Shown piece after piece: positions 1 to 8,166 of a DNA stretch of 64,000 nucleotides. Within the stretch, counting starts at the first letter, position 1. Every line of letters begins with the position of its first letter. The notes under the pieces are model-generated. The model saw only the letters and a program-made list of their open reading frames with translations, was not told the origin of the DNA and made no database searches. The stretch is from NCBI GenBank assembly GCA_029667085.1, contig JARUHJ010000007.1, positions 80,684 to 144,683 on the forward strand, given 5' to 3'. The stretch is from Deltaproteobacteria bacterium IMCC39524 (GTDB taxonomy: Bacteria; Desulfobacterota; Desulfuromonadia; Desulfuromonadales; BM103). Both the position numbers and the translations under genes were made by a program.

Positions 1-1
1 T

Positions 2-328
2 CTATTTGCTTTGTTCGACCATGTAGGTTGTTGCAGAGGTTACCTCTTCGTCTGTTAACGCACTGTTGCCGCCTTTGGCTGGCATGAATCCGCTTGATCC
101 TTGAAAACCTTTGATCGCCAGCGCGGCCATCGCTTCTTCCCCTTTGTTAATACGGTCCTGCCAGGCGGCTTTGTCGCCGGTTTTGGGCGCGCCTGCAACG
201 CCGCTGGCATGACAGGGCGCGCAAAAGTTCATATAGATGCCTTGCCCCTGCGTGTTGTCGGCAACAACGTTTGTGAAAAATACAAAGGGAAGTGCGAGCA
301 TTAAAAGCAGGGTGAAGATTTTTTTCAT
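2..328 (-). CDS. Monoheme c-type cytochrome (c5/c551-like)
   Basis: 108-residue exported cytochrome, complete at the window edge (stop at 2-4). A signal peptide covers about residues 1-23, followed by one heme site CAPCH at 36-40. The only downstream methionine in a suitable setting is M82 in GFMPAKGG, the likely distal iron ligand, as in cytochrome c5-type electron carriers. A good ribosome site (AAGGAAGG) precedes the ATG. It probably shuttles electrons in the periplasm. The partner cannot be told, because the next genes on this strand lie outside the window. The family call is firm; the physiological role is open. Confidence 0.9.
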   Translation of the reverse strand: MKKIFTLLLMLALPFVFFTNVVADNTQGQGIYMNFCAPCHASGVAGAPKTGDKAAWQDRINKGEEAMAALAIKGFQGSSGFMPAKGGNSALTDEEVTSATTYMVEQSK

Positions 329-912
329 AATGAACCCTTCCTTCTGTTGTGTCTCTGGCCTGCAAAGAGAGCCGCAGGTGCTAGTTGTTAATCCGGCTTG
401 TTATGATTCCTTGCTGTTCTGCTTGGGGGCTGACAATGGCGATATGCTGCAGAGTCGTGCTCCCCACATGTTGTGCACTGTTACATTTTTGGTTTGTTTG
501 AAGTGCCCTCATACCATTGCTGAACGAAAGGATCTATGACCCAAGGGGTTTCATATTAAATGAGTGCCTTTGAGAGGCGCAAGTTAAATTTTAAGCAGAA
601 TGGAGTAGTCATCAGTCTTCTTTCGTCTCAAGAAGAATAAATTTTTGTCCGGAGACGACGGGTTCTGCTCCTGATCCAGGCAAGCATTATTGGTTTTTAT
701 TAATAAAAAGTTAAAAATAATAATGTAAAACAGAGCAAAAAACACCATTTCCCAACCATGAATAGGCGAATACCTCTTAAAAACGGATAGTTGCAAATAT
801 TAACAAAGTATGAATTTTTTTTAATTTGTTAGTTGACATGAAAGTTATTTAATGTTAAAAGTTTAATCAAGAGTAAGGAGCAACGTTAAAACCCAACCGA
901 CAGGAGGTCGTC
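329..912. other. AT-rich intergenic region, no supported gene
   Basis: About 580 bases between the cytochrome (leftward) and the twin small membrane proteins (rightward). The right half is very AT-rich. Short open frames on both strands (for example 584-796 minus) lack ribosome sites and recognisable protein features. The one element I can point to is a sigma-70-like promoter near 833-861 facing the small genes. Confidence 0.5.
833..861 (+). promoter_or_regulatory. Putative sigma-70 promoter for the twin small proteins
   Basis: A perfect -35 box TTGACA lies at 833-838, with a weak -10 (TAAAAG, 856-861) after 17 bases, in AT-rich DNA 50-80 bases before the first 48-codon gene. The -10 match is poor, so the exact start of transcription is uncertain. 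Confidence 0.4.
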
Positions 913-1059
913 ATGAAAACTCAAAGCAATTTTATCGATATCGTAAAAAGTAGTTACATGGTTCTGATCATTGCCATGCTCGGCATCTTTGCTTTTATCT
1001 CTGCTGTATTGATCGCCTGGCCTGCTCTCGCTTACCTCGGTGCGAAGCTGTTTAACTAG
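913..1059 (+). CDS. 48-residue membrane protein, first of a tandem pair
   Basis: A 48-codon gene too short for most gene finders. It has a perfect AGGAGG ribosome site at 902-907, five bases before the ATG, and an ordinary TAG stop. The protein has a short polar N-terminus (residues 1-14), a hydrophobic stretch at about 16-36 that can span the membrane once, and a conserved tail AWPALAYLGAKLFN. The next gene encodes a protein of the same length with 29 of 48 residues identical, and the third-position differences between them indicate selection on protein. I do not recognise the family. Roles such as a small regulatory membrane peptide, a subunit of a membrane complex or a toxin-like peptide are all possible, and none is supported directly. 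Confidence 0.75.
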   Translation: MKTQSNFIDIVKSSYMVLIIAMLGIFAFISAVLIAWPALAYLGAKLFN

Positions 1060-1116
1060 GATCAGACTTTAACAACCAACACTCTCAGCAAAGAGAGTTT
1101 CCCCAGGAGAGATATC

Positions 1117-1263
1117 ATGAGAAGCGCAGCCAATATCGTTAGTAATGTTAAGGCCAGTTACACCATCGCAGTTATGGGCGTCCTCGGAGTTTTTGCTTTT
1201 GTCTCGGCCGTACTGATTGCCTGGCCGGCACTCGCCTACCTTGGCGCCAAGATGTTTAACTAG
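1117..1263 (+). CDS. 48-residue membrane protein, second of a tandem pair
   Basis: Paralogue of the gene ending at 1059, 57 bases downstream, with its own ribosome site (AGGAGA at 1105-1110) and exactly the same length. Identity is concentrated in the membrane segment and the C-terminal part: residues 30-45 (SAVLIAWPALAYLGAK) are identical and the final FN is kept, while the first ten residues diverge. The TAG stop is followed 19 bases later by a strong terminator, so the two genes form a compact two-gene unit. Function is unknown. The invariant Trp-Pro in the second half of the helix suggests a defined bend or interaction surface. Confidence 0.75.
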   Translation: MRSAANIVSNVKASYTIAVMGVLGVFAFVSAVLIAWPALAYLGAKMFN

Positions 1264-1281
1264 GAATAAACCAAATAATCG

Positions 1282-1310
1282 AAAAAGCCCCGCGAGTTGC
1301 GGGGCTTTTT
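1282..1310 (+). terminator. Rho-independent terminator after the twin small genes
   Basis: Stem GCCCCGC (1287-1293), loop GAGTT, stem GCGGGGC (1299-1305), flanked by five A and five T. It is symmetric enough to work in both directions. Confidence 0.9.
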
Positions 1311-1455
1311 GTTTTTGATCTATAATCCCTTGCCCAATTTTAGACTTTCCTTTGCGACCTAGCGTTAAGAGAAGGTTTGAAATGTCCTTGTTGGGTTTGA
1401 TGCCCATAAATAAGCCCCCTAGTTGTAAGCTTATTTCAGGACGGGACACTGCAAT

Positions 1456-1490
1456 TAAAAAGGCCGCTCTCAGTTGAGAACAGCCTTTTC
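1456..1490 (-). terminator. Terminator of the ferritin-like gene
   Basis: Ten-base arms at 1462-1471 and 1476-1485 pair completely on the minus strand when two G-U pairs are allowed, and are followed there by a run of five U. Read on the plus strand the same arms have two mismatches, so it serves the minus-strand gene at 1521-1985. Confidence 0.8.
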
Positions 1491-1520
1491 TGCTTTTTTT
1501 ATATGCATCTTTGAGAAGAA

Positions 1521-1985
1521 TCAGCCGCTCATGCCAAGCATGGCTTTGTAGTCTTCTTCAACCAGTTCAAGGTGGTTATGAGTTGATGTAGCGTTCGCCA
1601 GGTAGACCCTCGAAATGTCTGGGTCATCAATCTGGGCGGCCATCTCGCGGAGGGTTTTCTCCAGGGCCTCTTCCTGATCAATCGCCAGCTCCAGCGCCTT
1701 GCGCTCGTCAAAATCTTGGACTAACAAGCTCTGCAGGTTCTTCCACCACGAGGAATCCGTGTTTGGTGGTGCATTCATGAATTCCTGAAAAGAAGGAATG
1801 TCATCGCCGGAGTAGATTCTATAAAAAGATTCGGCATGTTGATATTCTTCACGAGCAAGGATCTCAAATGTCTGCCGAGCTCTATCTTCAGCCATACGTT
1901 CCGCGCCATACTTGTAGTAATCCATGGCGTCCTTTTCCGTCTGGATGGAGTCCTTGATCGCTTTTTGCACGTCAATGATTCCCAT
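1521..1985 (-). CDS. Rubrerythrin-like ferritin-family diiron protein
   Basis: 154 residues, a single four-helix ferritin-like domain with no rubredoxin (Cys4) domain. Likely metal ligands are E17 in the first helix and the E47-x-x-H50 motif (EEYQH) in the second. Further acidic residues lie around 100-110, and a STHNHLELVEE segment in the last helix supplies the second half-site. Such proteins reduce peroxide or handle iron in the cytoplasm of anaerobes. A close relative of the same architecture lies at 38564-39061. The gene is monocistronic with its own terminator. The family is clear, but the substrate is inferred only. Confidence 0.85.
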   Translation of the reverse strand: MGIIDVQKAIKDSIQTEKDAMDYYKYGAERMAEDRARQTFEILAREEYQHAESFYRIYSGDDIPSFQEFMNAPPNTDSSWWKNLQSLLVQDFDERKALELAIDQEEALEKTLREMAAQIDDPDISRVYLANATSTHNHLELVEEDYKAMLGMSG

Positions 1986-2127
1986 GATTGAAACCTCCTC
2001 TGGTAGTTCGTTTTTACATCAAATTAAATCGGGCATATTCATAACATATTTTAAGGAACAGGTCTTGCTTTTTCTTCTCTGTGGGGAGGGGCTCCATGAG
2101 TGGATATCGAGGCGTTTTACGCCTGAT

Positions 2128-2150
2128 TCTATGATTTTTATCATTATGAG
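2128..2150. promoter_or_regulatory. Possible Fur-type operator
   Basis: On the minus strand the sequence reads ATAATGATAAAAATCATAG, a partial match to the Fur consensus GATAATGATAATCATTATC, about 145 bases upstream of the ferritin-like gene. An iron regulator would make sense there, but the right half matches poorly and the distance is large. Confidence 0.25.
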
Positions 2151-2296
2151 CCTGTAACTTGACCGGCCAGCCGTTTTTTTCTGCTTACGGTTATTTCAGC
2201 AATTTATATCGTGAAATGGCAGTATTTCAACTTTTTTGACAACACCGTTACCTAAGGTAGACAGTATTTAGCGATAGATTTTAATCTATTTTTTGA

Positions 2297-2572
2297 CAGA
2301 CCTATCGCATAAAGAGAGTCAACGAAGACTTACTGGTCGAAGTCCAGAATCGAGCCAAAACAGCCATGGCTTTGCGCACTGCCTTGAATGAGGCCAGTTC
2401 AGGAAAAGAGCAATTACGAGCAATAATCAACGCCGTGTCAGAAGCGTTGGTTGTCGTTGATAATCAATGGCAGAATAAGATCGTTAACCGAGCGGCAGAA
2501 GCCATAATCGGTGCCGGTTAGTCTGGATGGTTTTTTTTCGAAGAGGACGAGAGGCTCAATCAATTTTCTTGA
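2297..2572 (+). pseudogene. Remnant of a PAS-domain sensor protein
   Basis: The frame opens directly after a TGA and has no plausible start. It encodes a coiled segment (VNEDLLVEVQNRAKTAMALR) and then the beginning of a PAS domain: RAIINAVSEALVVVDNQW, then NRAAEAIIG. This is the pattern at the linker/PAS junction of sensor histidine kinases and diguanylate cyclases. A TAG at 2519-2521 interrupts it. The same frame continues with FFEEDERLNQFS to a TGA at 2570-2572. Both ends of a normal sensor gene are missing, so I read it as a decayed fragment. The following bases up to 2736 hold nothing else that I can identify apart from a possible 20-codon frame (2668-2730). Confidence 0.65.
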
Positions 2573-2736
2573 CCCCATCCGGTAACTCTGGCGAAGTATA
2601 GCCTCGGGTGCAGATGCGTTTTGGTACGGAACTCAATTGGTAAGGTCAGCCATCAATTGTTTTGATGTCTTATTCTCAGGAAGATATTCCTCTACAGGAT
2701 TCTCATACTGTTAATTTGAACGGATAAGGACGACTC

Positions 2737-3693
2737 ATGTTTGAGTATGAATTACCCATTGCTGTTGTGACGCTGGATAAAAAAGAAATCTTGCCAGCTG
2801 GTACTTTTTTGACGGAGCAAGTGGTTGCTGATGTTGCAGCCCTTGGCCGCCTGCAGCACCGTGAAGAGTGTCCCCTGCTGGAGTACGGCACAGTGCAAGC
2901 CGACTTGCAGCGTTTTTTGGCGGTCCCTCCTTATCTGGATATCTTCTCAGACAAGGAGCTAGTTGCAGAGTTGTTTGCCGAGATGAAAAGTGTCCGTTTG
3001 CCCCTGCCATTGCTGAAAGCCCTTGATTATTTTCGGCAACATGATTTTCATACCTATCGACACATTCTGATGGTTTTTAACCTGTCATCGGTGCTTGTTA
3101 AAGGCCTTGGTGCAGACAGGCAAAAGAGTGATGCGGAGTTTGTCGCAGGGCCGAGCCACGATTTCGGCAAAATTTCGGTGCCGCTGCATGTTCTTAAAAA
3201 AGCAGGCCCGTTAACGATTCGAGAGAAACAACTCCTCAAATACCACCCTCTTTCGGGGTATGTTCTGCTCGCCTATTATCTCGGTGATCACCACCACCCC
3301 GCCGTGCTCGTTGCACGTGATCATCATGAACGAAGAGATGGCAGTGGCTATCCGCGTGGGATCACAACCATTGATCCGGTGGTGGAGATGGTTGCCGCAT
3401 GCGATGTTTATGATGCTCTGCTTTCTCCGCGGCCTTATCGACCAATGTCGTATGATAACCGTACTGCCCTGGAAGAGTTGACCAGAATGGCAGATAGCGG
3501 TGTTTTGGGATGGGAATGTGTTGAAGCTCTGGTGTCCTGTAACCGTCATGGCCGTCCCGGAGTTGCTGATGTTTGTGTGTCCAGGGACGTTCGCGGCATC
3601 CCCCCAGTTGGAAACTGTTATGGCCTGATCGTTGATGACGAAGAACAAGATATTCCGGATCAAGGCTTGAACTCAGTACGGAGTTCAAGCTAG
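2737..3693 (+). CDS. HD-GYP domain protein, probable c-di-GMP phosphodiesterase
   Basis: 318 residues, cytoplasmic, with no membrane segment. An N-terminal region of about 100 residues of unknown fold precedes an HD-GYP domain. The HD pair is H141-D142 in SHDFGK, the HHE motif is at about 196-198, and DGSGYP at 201-206 carries an intact GYP signature, so hydrolysis of cyclic di-GMP is expected. The last 40 residues are acidic and poorly conserved-looking. The ribosome site AAGGA lies just before the ATG. The window also encodes two PilZ proteins and a GGDEF-EAL protein, so this is one of several c-di-GMP components. The lost PAS sensor just upstream may once have been its input partner, but that is a guess. 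Confidence 0.85.
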   Translation: MFEYELPIAVVTLDKKEILPAGTFLTEQVVADVAALGRLQHREECPLLEYGTVQADLQRFLAVPPYLDIFSDKELVAELFAEMKSVRLPLPLLKALDYFRQHDFHTYRHILMVFNLSSVLVKGLGADRQKSDAEFVAGPSHDFGKISVPLHVLKKAGPLTIREKQLLKYHPLSGYVLLAYYLGDHHHPAVLVARDHHERRDGSGYPRGITTIDPVVEMVAACDVYDALLSPRPYRPMSYDNRTALEELTRMADSGVLGWECVEALVSCNRHGRPGVADVCVSRDVRGIPPVGNCYGLIVDDEEQDIPDQGLNSVRSSS

Positions 3694-3758
3694 ACTGTCC
3701 ACTAACAGATAGTTCTGTCTGAACTCTCTCCCAACCTTCTCTGATTCGAGGTTTTGTC

Positions 3759-4520
3759 ATGCACTTTATTCTGCGTGTTATTTTCCTGTGTTCTCTGATT
3801 GTTTCACCATACACTTCCTATTGTTCTGCAGCACCGGTGGTGCTCTTTGATGAAGGCCATGCGCAGCAGTTTCTCACAGGCAAGAGTGGAGCCCTTGACC
3901 TTTCCGAACTGGCGGCACTCTACCAAGAGCAGGGTGCGGTCGTTACCAGTTCAGTCGAAGAACTGAGTAAAGATTCTTTGGCCGCGGTTGATGTTCTGGT
4001 GATCTCCGGCCCCTTCCGCCCGTTAAGCGGCGCTGAGGTAGAGGCTGTGGTTGAGTTTATTCATGCTGGCGGAGGGCTCGCAGTCCTGTTGCATATTGCG
4101 CAACCTGTGCGTGATCTGCTGCATCGCCTGGAGGTCGATCATACCAACGGCTCTTTACGTGAGACGCGTGATGTGATTGGCGACAACCCACAGAATTTCA
4201 AGGTCACTTCTCTCACAGAGCACCCTCTGACGGCCGGGCTGGAAAGTTTTTCCCTCTATGGTGCATGGGCTTTACGTGGAACCGCGCCACAATCCGTAGT
4301 TCTGGCGGAGACGGGAGAGAAGAGCTGGGTAGACCTTGACCGCGACAGCAAATTTTCCAGCAACGATGCTGTTCAGCCCTTCGGTGTGATGGTGGCGGGA
4401 GAGATTGGCCAGGGCCGCTATGTTGTCATCGGCGATGATGCCCTTTTCCAGAACCGTTTCTTCGATAAGGCGAACCGGCAACTGGCCGTTAACCTTGTCG
4501 ATTGGCTCAGTCGACGATAA
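3759..4520 (+). CDS. Exported DUF4350-like protein (class I glutamine amidotransferase fold)
   Basis: 253 residues with a signal peptide (about 1-25) followed by VVLFDEGHAQQF, a typical opening of the DUF4350/GATase-like fold. A VLVISGPFRPLS strand lies at about 80 and a glycine-rich turn HAGGGLAVLL at about 108. A C-terminal segment GQGRYVVIGDDALFQNRF resembles the end of secreted Gln-amidotransferase-like domains. No catalytic Cys is seen at the nucleophile position, so a binding rather than enzymatic role is likely. The 65-base gap after the HD-GYP gene and a terminator after this one suggest the two genes share a transcript. Confidence 0.6.
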   Translation: MHFILRVIFLCSLIVSPYTSYCSAAPVVLFDEGHAQQFLTGKSGALDLSELAALYQEQGAVVTSSVEELSKDSLAAVDVLVISGPFRPLSGAEVEAVVEFIHAGGGLAVLLHIAQPVRDLLHRLEVDHTNGSLRETRDVIGDNPQNFKVTSLTEHPLTAGLESFSLYGAWALRGTAPQSVVLAETGEKSWVDLDRDSKFSSNDAVQPFGVMVAGEIGQGRYVVIGDDALFQNRFFDKANRQLAVNLVDWLSRR

Positions 4521-4543
4521 ATTCCCTCGCATAGTTTCAATAT

Positions 4544-4577
4544 AAAAGGCAGCCTTCAGAGTGAGGGCTGCCTTTTT
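4544..4577. terminator. Bidirectional terminator between converging genes
   Basis: Arms GGCAGCC (4548-4554) and GGCTGCC (4566-4572) with A-run before and T-run after. It serves the DUF4350-like gene on plus and the PilZ gene on minus. Confidence 0.85.
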
Positions 4578-4596
4578 GCGTACTGGTGGAGTTTCT

Positions 4597-4956
4597 TTAT
4601 AAGTTGCTAAGCCAAGTGCCTAATTCGCTACGTGTCGCTTCTGCATCACCTGTGTTGAGTTCAATCAACTTTCGCAGGTGGGTCAGAGTTTCGAGGTTTT
4701 CACTGATGAACTTGAAGCCATAGCAAAGCTCTTCCTGGTGGACAAGTTCTGCCTGAAAATTGAGAGAGATCGGGGTGCCCGGCAGGACGATACAAAGACT
4801 GCACTTTGCTCCGAGGTTGAATGGAAGGGGAGTCTCCGTGCCCACCATGGCTCCTTTGAGAGAAACATCGAACAGCTGCCCTGTGCAGGTTTCCTCGTCG
4901 GCTTTCAGGGTGACATCAGCTTCAAACGGGATTCTGCGAAAATGGCGATTTTTCAT
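4597..4956 (-). CDS. PilZ domain protein
   Basis: 119 residues, a stand-alone PilZ domain. The c-di-GMP binding signature is complete: R4-x-x-x-R8 (RHFRR) at the N-terminus and D-x-S-x-x-G (DVSLKG) near residue 28. A GFKF segment near 80 matches the last strands of the fold. No membrane or output domain is present, so it probably acts by binding a partner. It converges on the DUF4350-like gene. Which process it controls is not visible here. Confidence 0.88.
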   Translation of the reverse strand: MKNRHFRRIPFEADVTLKADEETCTGQLFDVSLKGAMVGTETPLPFNLGAKCSLCIVLPGTPISLNFQAELVHQEELCYGFKFISENLETLTHLRKLIELNTGDAEATRSELGTWLSNL

Positions 4957-5064
4957 CAGACCTCTCTTTCGGCAGGGGCAAGCTTAAGACTTTTTATAAC
5001 ACCTAGTGATGATAACGGAATTTTAGCGCAGAATTGCATGGAGGCAAGTTCTGACCATAGAGAC

Positions 5065-5700
5065 TCAAGGTTCTTCTACTTCTGAAAATCCGAAATCAAT
5101 TGCGCAAATATCGAAAAAACTGCGGATCAAGCGGTAGGTTATTCCCCATAGGAGCGGTTGCTGAGGTTCAAGCAGTTCGATTGCCGGGTGGCTATGTTCC
5201 TTGTCGCGGTAAAAGAAGTTTCTCTGCTGGTGACGCTCACTCTCCAATAAGTTTATGAGTGGTGTCCAGAAGGTAGCCGCCACTTCATGGTTAGGGTTCA
5301 GTGTAAGTGGTTCTGTTACGTGATAGACAAAACAGGAGACCAGCACTGGCATGGTGGCGCCAAAAAGATCGTCGAGGCGACCGAGATATCGCGCCGGCCG
5401 CAAGTCCACGGAGAGTTCTTCAAAGGTCTCACGAATGGCTGCCTGCTGTGGAGATTCGTTTGCATCATTGAGCCTGCCGCCAGGAAAGCCAATATTCCCG
5501 GACCAGGGGTCACGATCATGCTCGGCACGAATGATAAAGAGGACTTCCGGAGAGGTTGTTCCCTGCTTGATAAGCATGGCAACGGCGGCATGACCGCGTT
5601 GGCCGGGCTCCTGGATGACTGGTGAGTAACCGGAGAGCTGTGTTGCAATAGCTGTGAGGTTCAAGTTCTGAATGGCGTCCATCGTTACCGCTGCGATCAA
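5065..5700 (-). CDS. Nudix hydrolase, NudL/CoA-diphosphatase-like
   Basis: 211 residues with a Nudix box at about 75-97 (G-x5-E-x7-RETFEEL). The preceding WSGNIGFPGGR segment is typical of the NudL branch that splits coenzyme A into phosphopantetheine and 3',5'-ADP. The frame opens with TTG at 5700, seven bases after the stop of the ClC gene. An ATG at 5682 is an alternative start, and neither has a strong ribosome site. Translation is probably coupled to the upstream channel gene. Coenzyme A as substrate is inferred from the motif only. Confidence 0.75.
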   Translation of the reverse strand: MIAAVTMDAIQNLNLTAIATQLSGYSPVIQEPGQRGHAAVAMLIKQGTTSPEVLFIIRAEHDRDPWSGNIGFPGGRLNDANESPQQAAIRETFEELSVDLRPARYLGRLDDLFGATMPVLVSCFVYHVTEPLTLNPNHEVAATFWTPLINLLESERHQQRNFFYRDKEHSHPAIELLEPQQPLLWGITYRLIRSFFDICAIDFGFSEVEEP

Positions 5701-5707
5701 GGTCTCA

Positions 5708-7576
5708 TTAATCTGAAGAATAATGCTCTTTTTTCTTTTCCAGCTCTGTCGCGTAACGGGCCAGCACGGCGCGGCGGGTCAGCATGTAGAGTACTTGTTG
5801 CGGGTCATCTTCAGCAACCACGGGGATCTCTTCAAGCCCGCGACTGGAAAGTTTTCGCATGACTTCGGTTAATGATTCATCGGGAGTCGTGGTGATGACG
5901 CGTGTGATCGCGATGTCACCGGCCAGAACCAGGCTGGGTGGGAGATCTTCGCTGAGGATGCGGCGGATATCGTTGACCGAAAAAATAGAGATCATGCGCA
6001 ACTCATCGTCGACCACAGGATAGTAAGCGCCCTCGGCATTGGCTATCAGCTTGAGAATCTCTGGCAGCGGCAAGCCTTCGGCAATCAAAGTGGGTTTTCG
6101 TCCATGCTCCTGCAGATCCTCAACCCTGATCCCTTCTAGAACGTCAACAATGAATTCACCAAGATGAACCGGTGAGTCAATCCGGCTTTTGACCTGCTTC
6201 TGGTAAATTGAATTGCGTGGGTAAACGATCATTGCCACGGTGCAGACCAACATCAGGGGAGCGAGCAATCCGTAGTTACCGGTTAATTCGCTGACCATGA
6301 TCAGGGTGGCGATCGGTGTGTTGGAGACTGCGGAGAAGAAGCCGGCCATGCCGATCAGGACGTAGGCGCGCGGGTCATGGACCATCGCTGGAAAGAGCAG
6401 CTCTGCCGATGCGCCGAAGGCGCCGCCGAGCATGGCACCGATCACCAGGCTGGGGGCGAAGACACCACCGGAACCTCCGGAGGAAATCGTCAAACTGGTC
6501 GCAATGATTTTGGCCAGGGCAACAACCAGCATGACCCAGAGGGCCACTTTGCCATAGATGGCGGCCTGTACCATGCCATAGCCTGAGCCGAGCACCTGGG
6601 GGACGATCATGGCGAGCAGGCCAAGCATGAAGCCACCGACTGCAGGTTTCAAGATGACCGGGAAGTCCCACTTGCGGAACAGGTCTTGAGCGCCGTAGAA
6701 GCATTTGACGTAAAGCTTGCCGAGGCCGGCGCAGATGATGCCCAGCATGAGGAACAGCACCAGCTCACGCGGATGCTCGAAGCTGAAATGAGGTGTTTCC
6801 AGAAGTGGTTTCCAACCGGTCGTGGCGCCGAAGAGTGAAAACGCGGTGATCGAGGAGATGATCGCCGGGATCAGCCCCTCATGTTCAAATTCCGGGTTTT
6901 TATAAAGGACTTCTACCGCAAAGAGGGCCCCACCAAGAGGTGCACGGAAGGTCGCTCCGATACCTCCGGCCATGCCGGCCAGCAAAAGGATGCGGCGATC
7001 AGCAGAGGTTAACTTGAGCTTGGTGGCAATGAAGGAGCCAAAACCGGCCCCGATCTGGGCGATCGGTCCCTCGCGGCCTGCCGAGCCGCCAGTGCCGATT
7101 GTTGCCATCGAAGCGAGACCCTTAATAATGGGCACCCGTCCCCTGATAATGCCTCCCTTGTTGTGGAAGGCGTCGATGGCGGCGTCTGTACCGTGTCCTT
7201 CCGCTTCAGGAGCAAATTTGAAAACCAGAAAGCCTGAGATCAGACCACCGATAATCGGAATCAGAAAGAGAAACCAGCGGTGGTCCATGGCCAGGTTATC
7301 GATCATCTGGTCGCCCATAGCCAAAACCGCTTCTGCTCCCTCTTTGGGAGGGCTGTAGCCGGCAAGATTGTCGAGAAAAAGGTGCTCGATACTGTTGGTG
7401 GCGAAATAGAACAGGACTGCAGCACTACCTGTTACCAGACCAACCAGCACGCTGAGAATGACGGGCCGGGTCAGAACCCGCCAGTCGAGTTTTTTAAAGT
7501 TTGTGAAAATCGAACCAAGAGACGCCACAGATTTCGAATGTTTCTCGCTTAGTTGTTGCTTGCCGTCAGGCGGCAT
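5708..7576 (-). CDS. ClC-family chloride channel or antiporter with CBS pair
   Basis: 622 residues: a ClC membrane domain (about 40-455) followed by two CBS domains (about 465-610). Selectivity-filter motifs are visible as GGSAGREGPIAQIG near 170, where the Glu of GREGP is the gating glutamate, and GGSGGVFAPSLVIG near 365. The first filter motif is the non-canonical EGHGTD rather than GSGIP, as in the bacterial ClC subfamily that carries CBS domains. The CBS pair may bind adenine nucleotides. It is the first gene of a two-gene unit with the Nudix hydrolase. Channel versus H+/Cl- exchange cannot be decided from sequence reading alone. Confidence 0.88.
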   Translation of the reverse strand: MPPDGKQQLSEKHSKSVASLGSIFTNFKKLDWRVLTRPVILSVLVGLVTGSAAVLFYFATNSIEHLFLDNLAGYSPPKEGAEAVLAMGDQMIDNLAMDHRWFLFLIPIIGGLISGFLVFKFAPEAEGHGTDAAIDAFHNKGGIIRGRVPIIKGLASMATIGTGGSAGREGPIAQIGAGFGSFIATKLKLTSADRRILLLAGMAGGIGATFRAPLGGALFAVEVLYKNPEFEHEGLIPAIISSITAFSLFGATTGWKPLLETPHFSFEHPRELVLFLMLGIICAGLGKLYVKCFYGAQDLFRKWDFPVILKPAVGGFMLGLLAMIVPQVLGSGYGMVQAAIYGKVALWVMLVVALAKIIATSLTISSGGSGGVFAPSLVIGAMLGGAFGASAELLFPAMVHDPRAYVLIGMAGFFSAVSNTPIATLIMVSELTGNYGLLAPLMLVCTVAMIVYPRNSIYQKQVKSRIDSPVHLGEFIVDVLEGIRVEDLQEHGRKPTLIAEGLPLPEILKLIANAEGAYYPVVDDELRMISIFSVNDIRRILSEDLPPSLVLAGDIAITRVITTTPDESLTEVMRKLSSRGLEEIPVVAEDDPQQVLYMLTRRAVLARYATELEKKKEHYSSD

Positions 7577-7663
7577 TGAGCCAAGCGTTGTTGTTCTACG
7601 CTCCCGATTTTAAGGACACCAGTGCCGGAAATCGAAAATGTAGAGAGGCCTTTGCCCGTTGTT

Positions 7664-7975
7664 TTAATAAGTTTCGGCCTGACGGTGCAATTCGGTTTTA
7701 ACTTTGTCGACCCATTCTGTGTCGATTAGTTTGACCTTTTTCAGGAAGCCGGAGGTGATCATCGTGCTGCCTACAGATGTCTTCATGAATGAGCAGACGA
7801 AAAAATTTGAATAGTCGACTTGTTTCCATATCCGCGTCTGCATCTCCTCAGAGACGGGGTAAGTCTGCTGCAGTTCGGTGAGCAGGAAGGCTTTGTGGTC
7901 TTCCTCTTTAGGCGTTGTATAAACGAGATAACCCAGCCCGGCGATCAAAACAACAATGATAAAACGTGAGAACAT
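7664..7975 (-). CDS. Small membrane-anchored protein of unknown function
   Basis: 103 residues. One N-terminal hydrophobic segment (about 4-19, ending LGYLVYTTPKEED) would anchor an 80-residue soluble domain outside the cytoplasm. I do not recognise the domain. It has one cysteine near position 60 and no repeats. It lies 190 bases after the DUF748 gene on the same strand and may be expressed with it. It is more believable than neighbouring frames because of the membrane-anchor-plus-domain layout, but without homologues the call stays tentative. Confidence 0.55.
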   Translation of the reverse strand: MFSRFIIVVLIAGLGYLVYTTPKEEDHKAFLLTELQQTYPVSEEMQTRIWKQVDYSNFFVCSFMKTSVGSTMITSGFLKKVKLIDTEWVDKVKTELHRQAETY

Positions 7976-8166
7976 GACGATTTAGACTCCTTGGAAATTA
8001 ATAATATCCCGTAACATAACGCAAAAGGGTTCAGAGGAACAAGGTTTCAAAAGCGTGTTTCTCTGGAAATTTAGCTGTTTTGATATTATTTGAGTCTTCG
8101 CTGGAGTCGAAGTCACCGCTAGGGAGTAAATTGTCTGACAAGAGCTTTTGCAGATGAACGCTGAGG

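Noticed and set aside
584..796. 70-codon minus-strand frame with hydrophobic stretch
   Set aside because: AT-rich DNA gives Phe/Ile/Leu-rich translations by chance; no ribosome site and no partner gene.
1069..1449. 126-codon frame on the minus strand
   Set aside because: It runs antisense through the second 48-residue gene and both flanks, including the terminator, and has no ribosome site or recognisable domain; the plus-strand pair has paralogy and ribosome sites.
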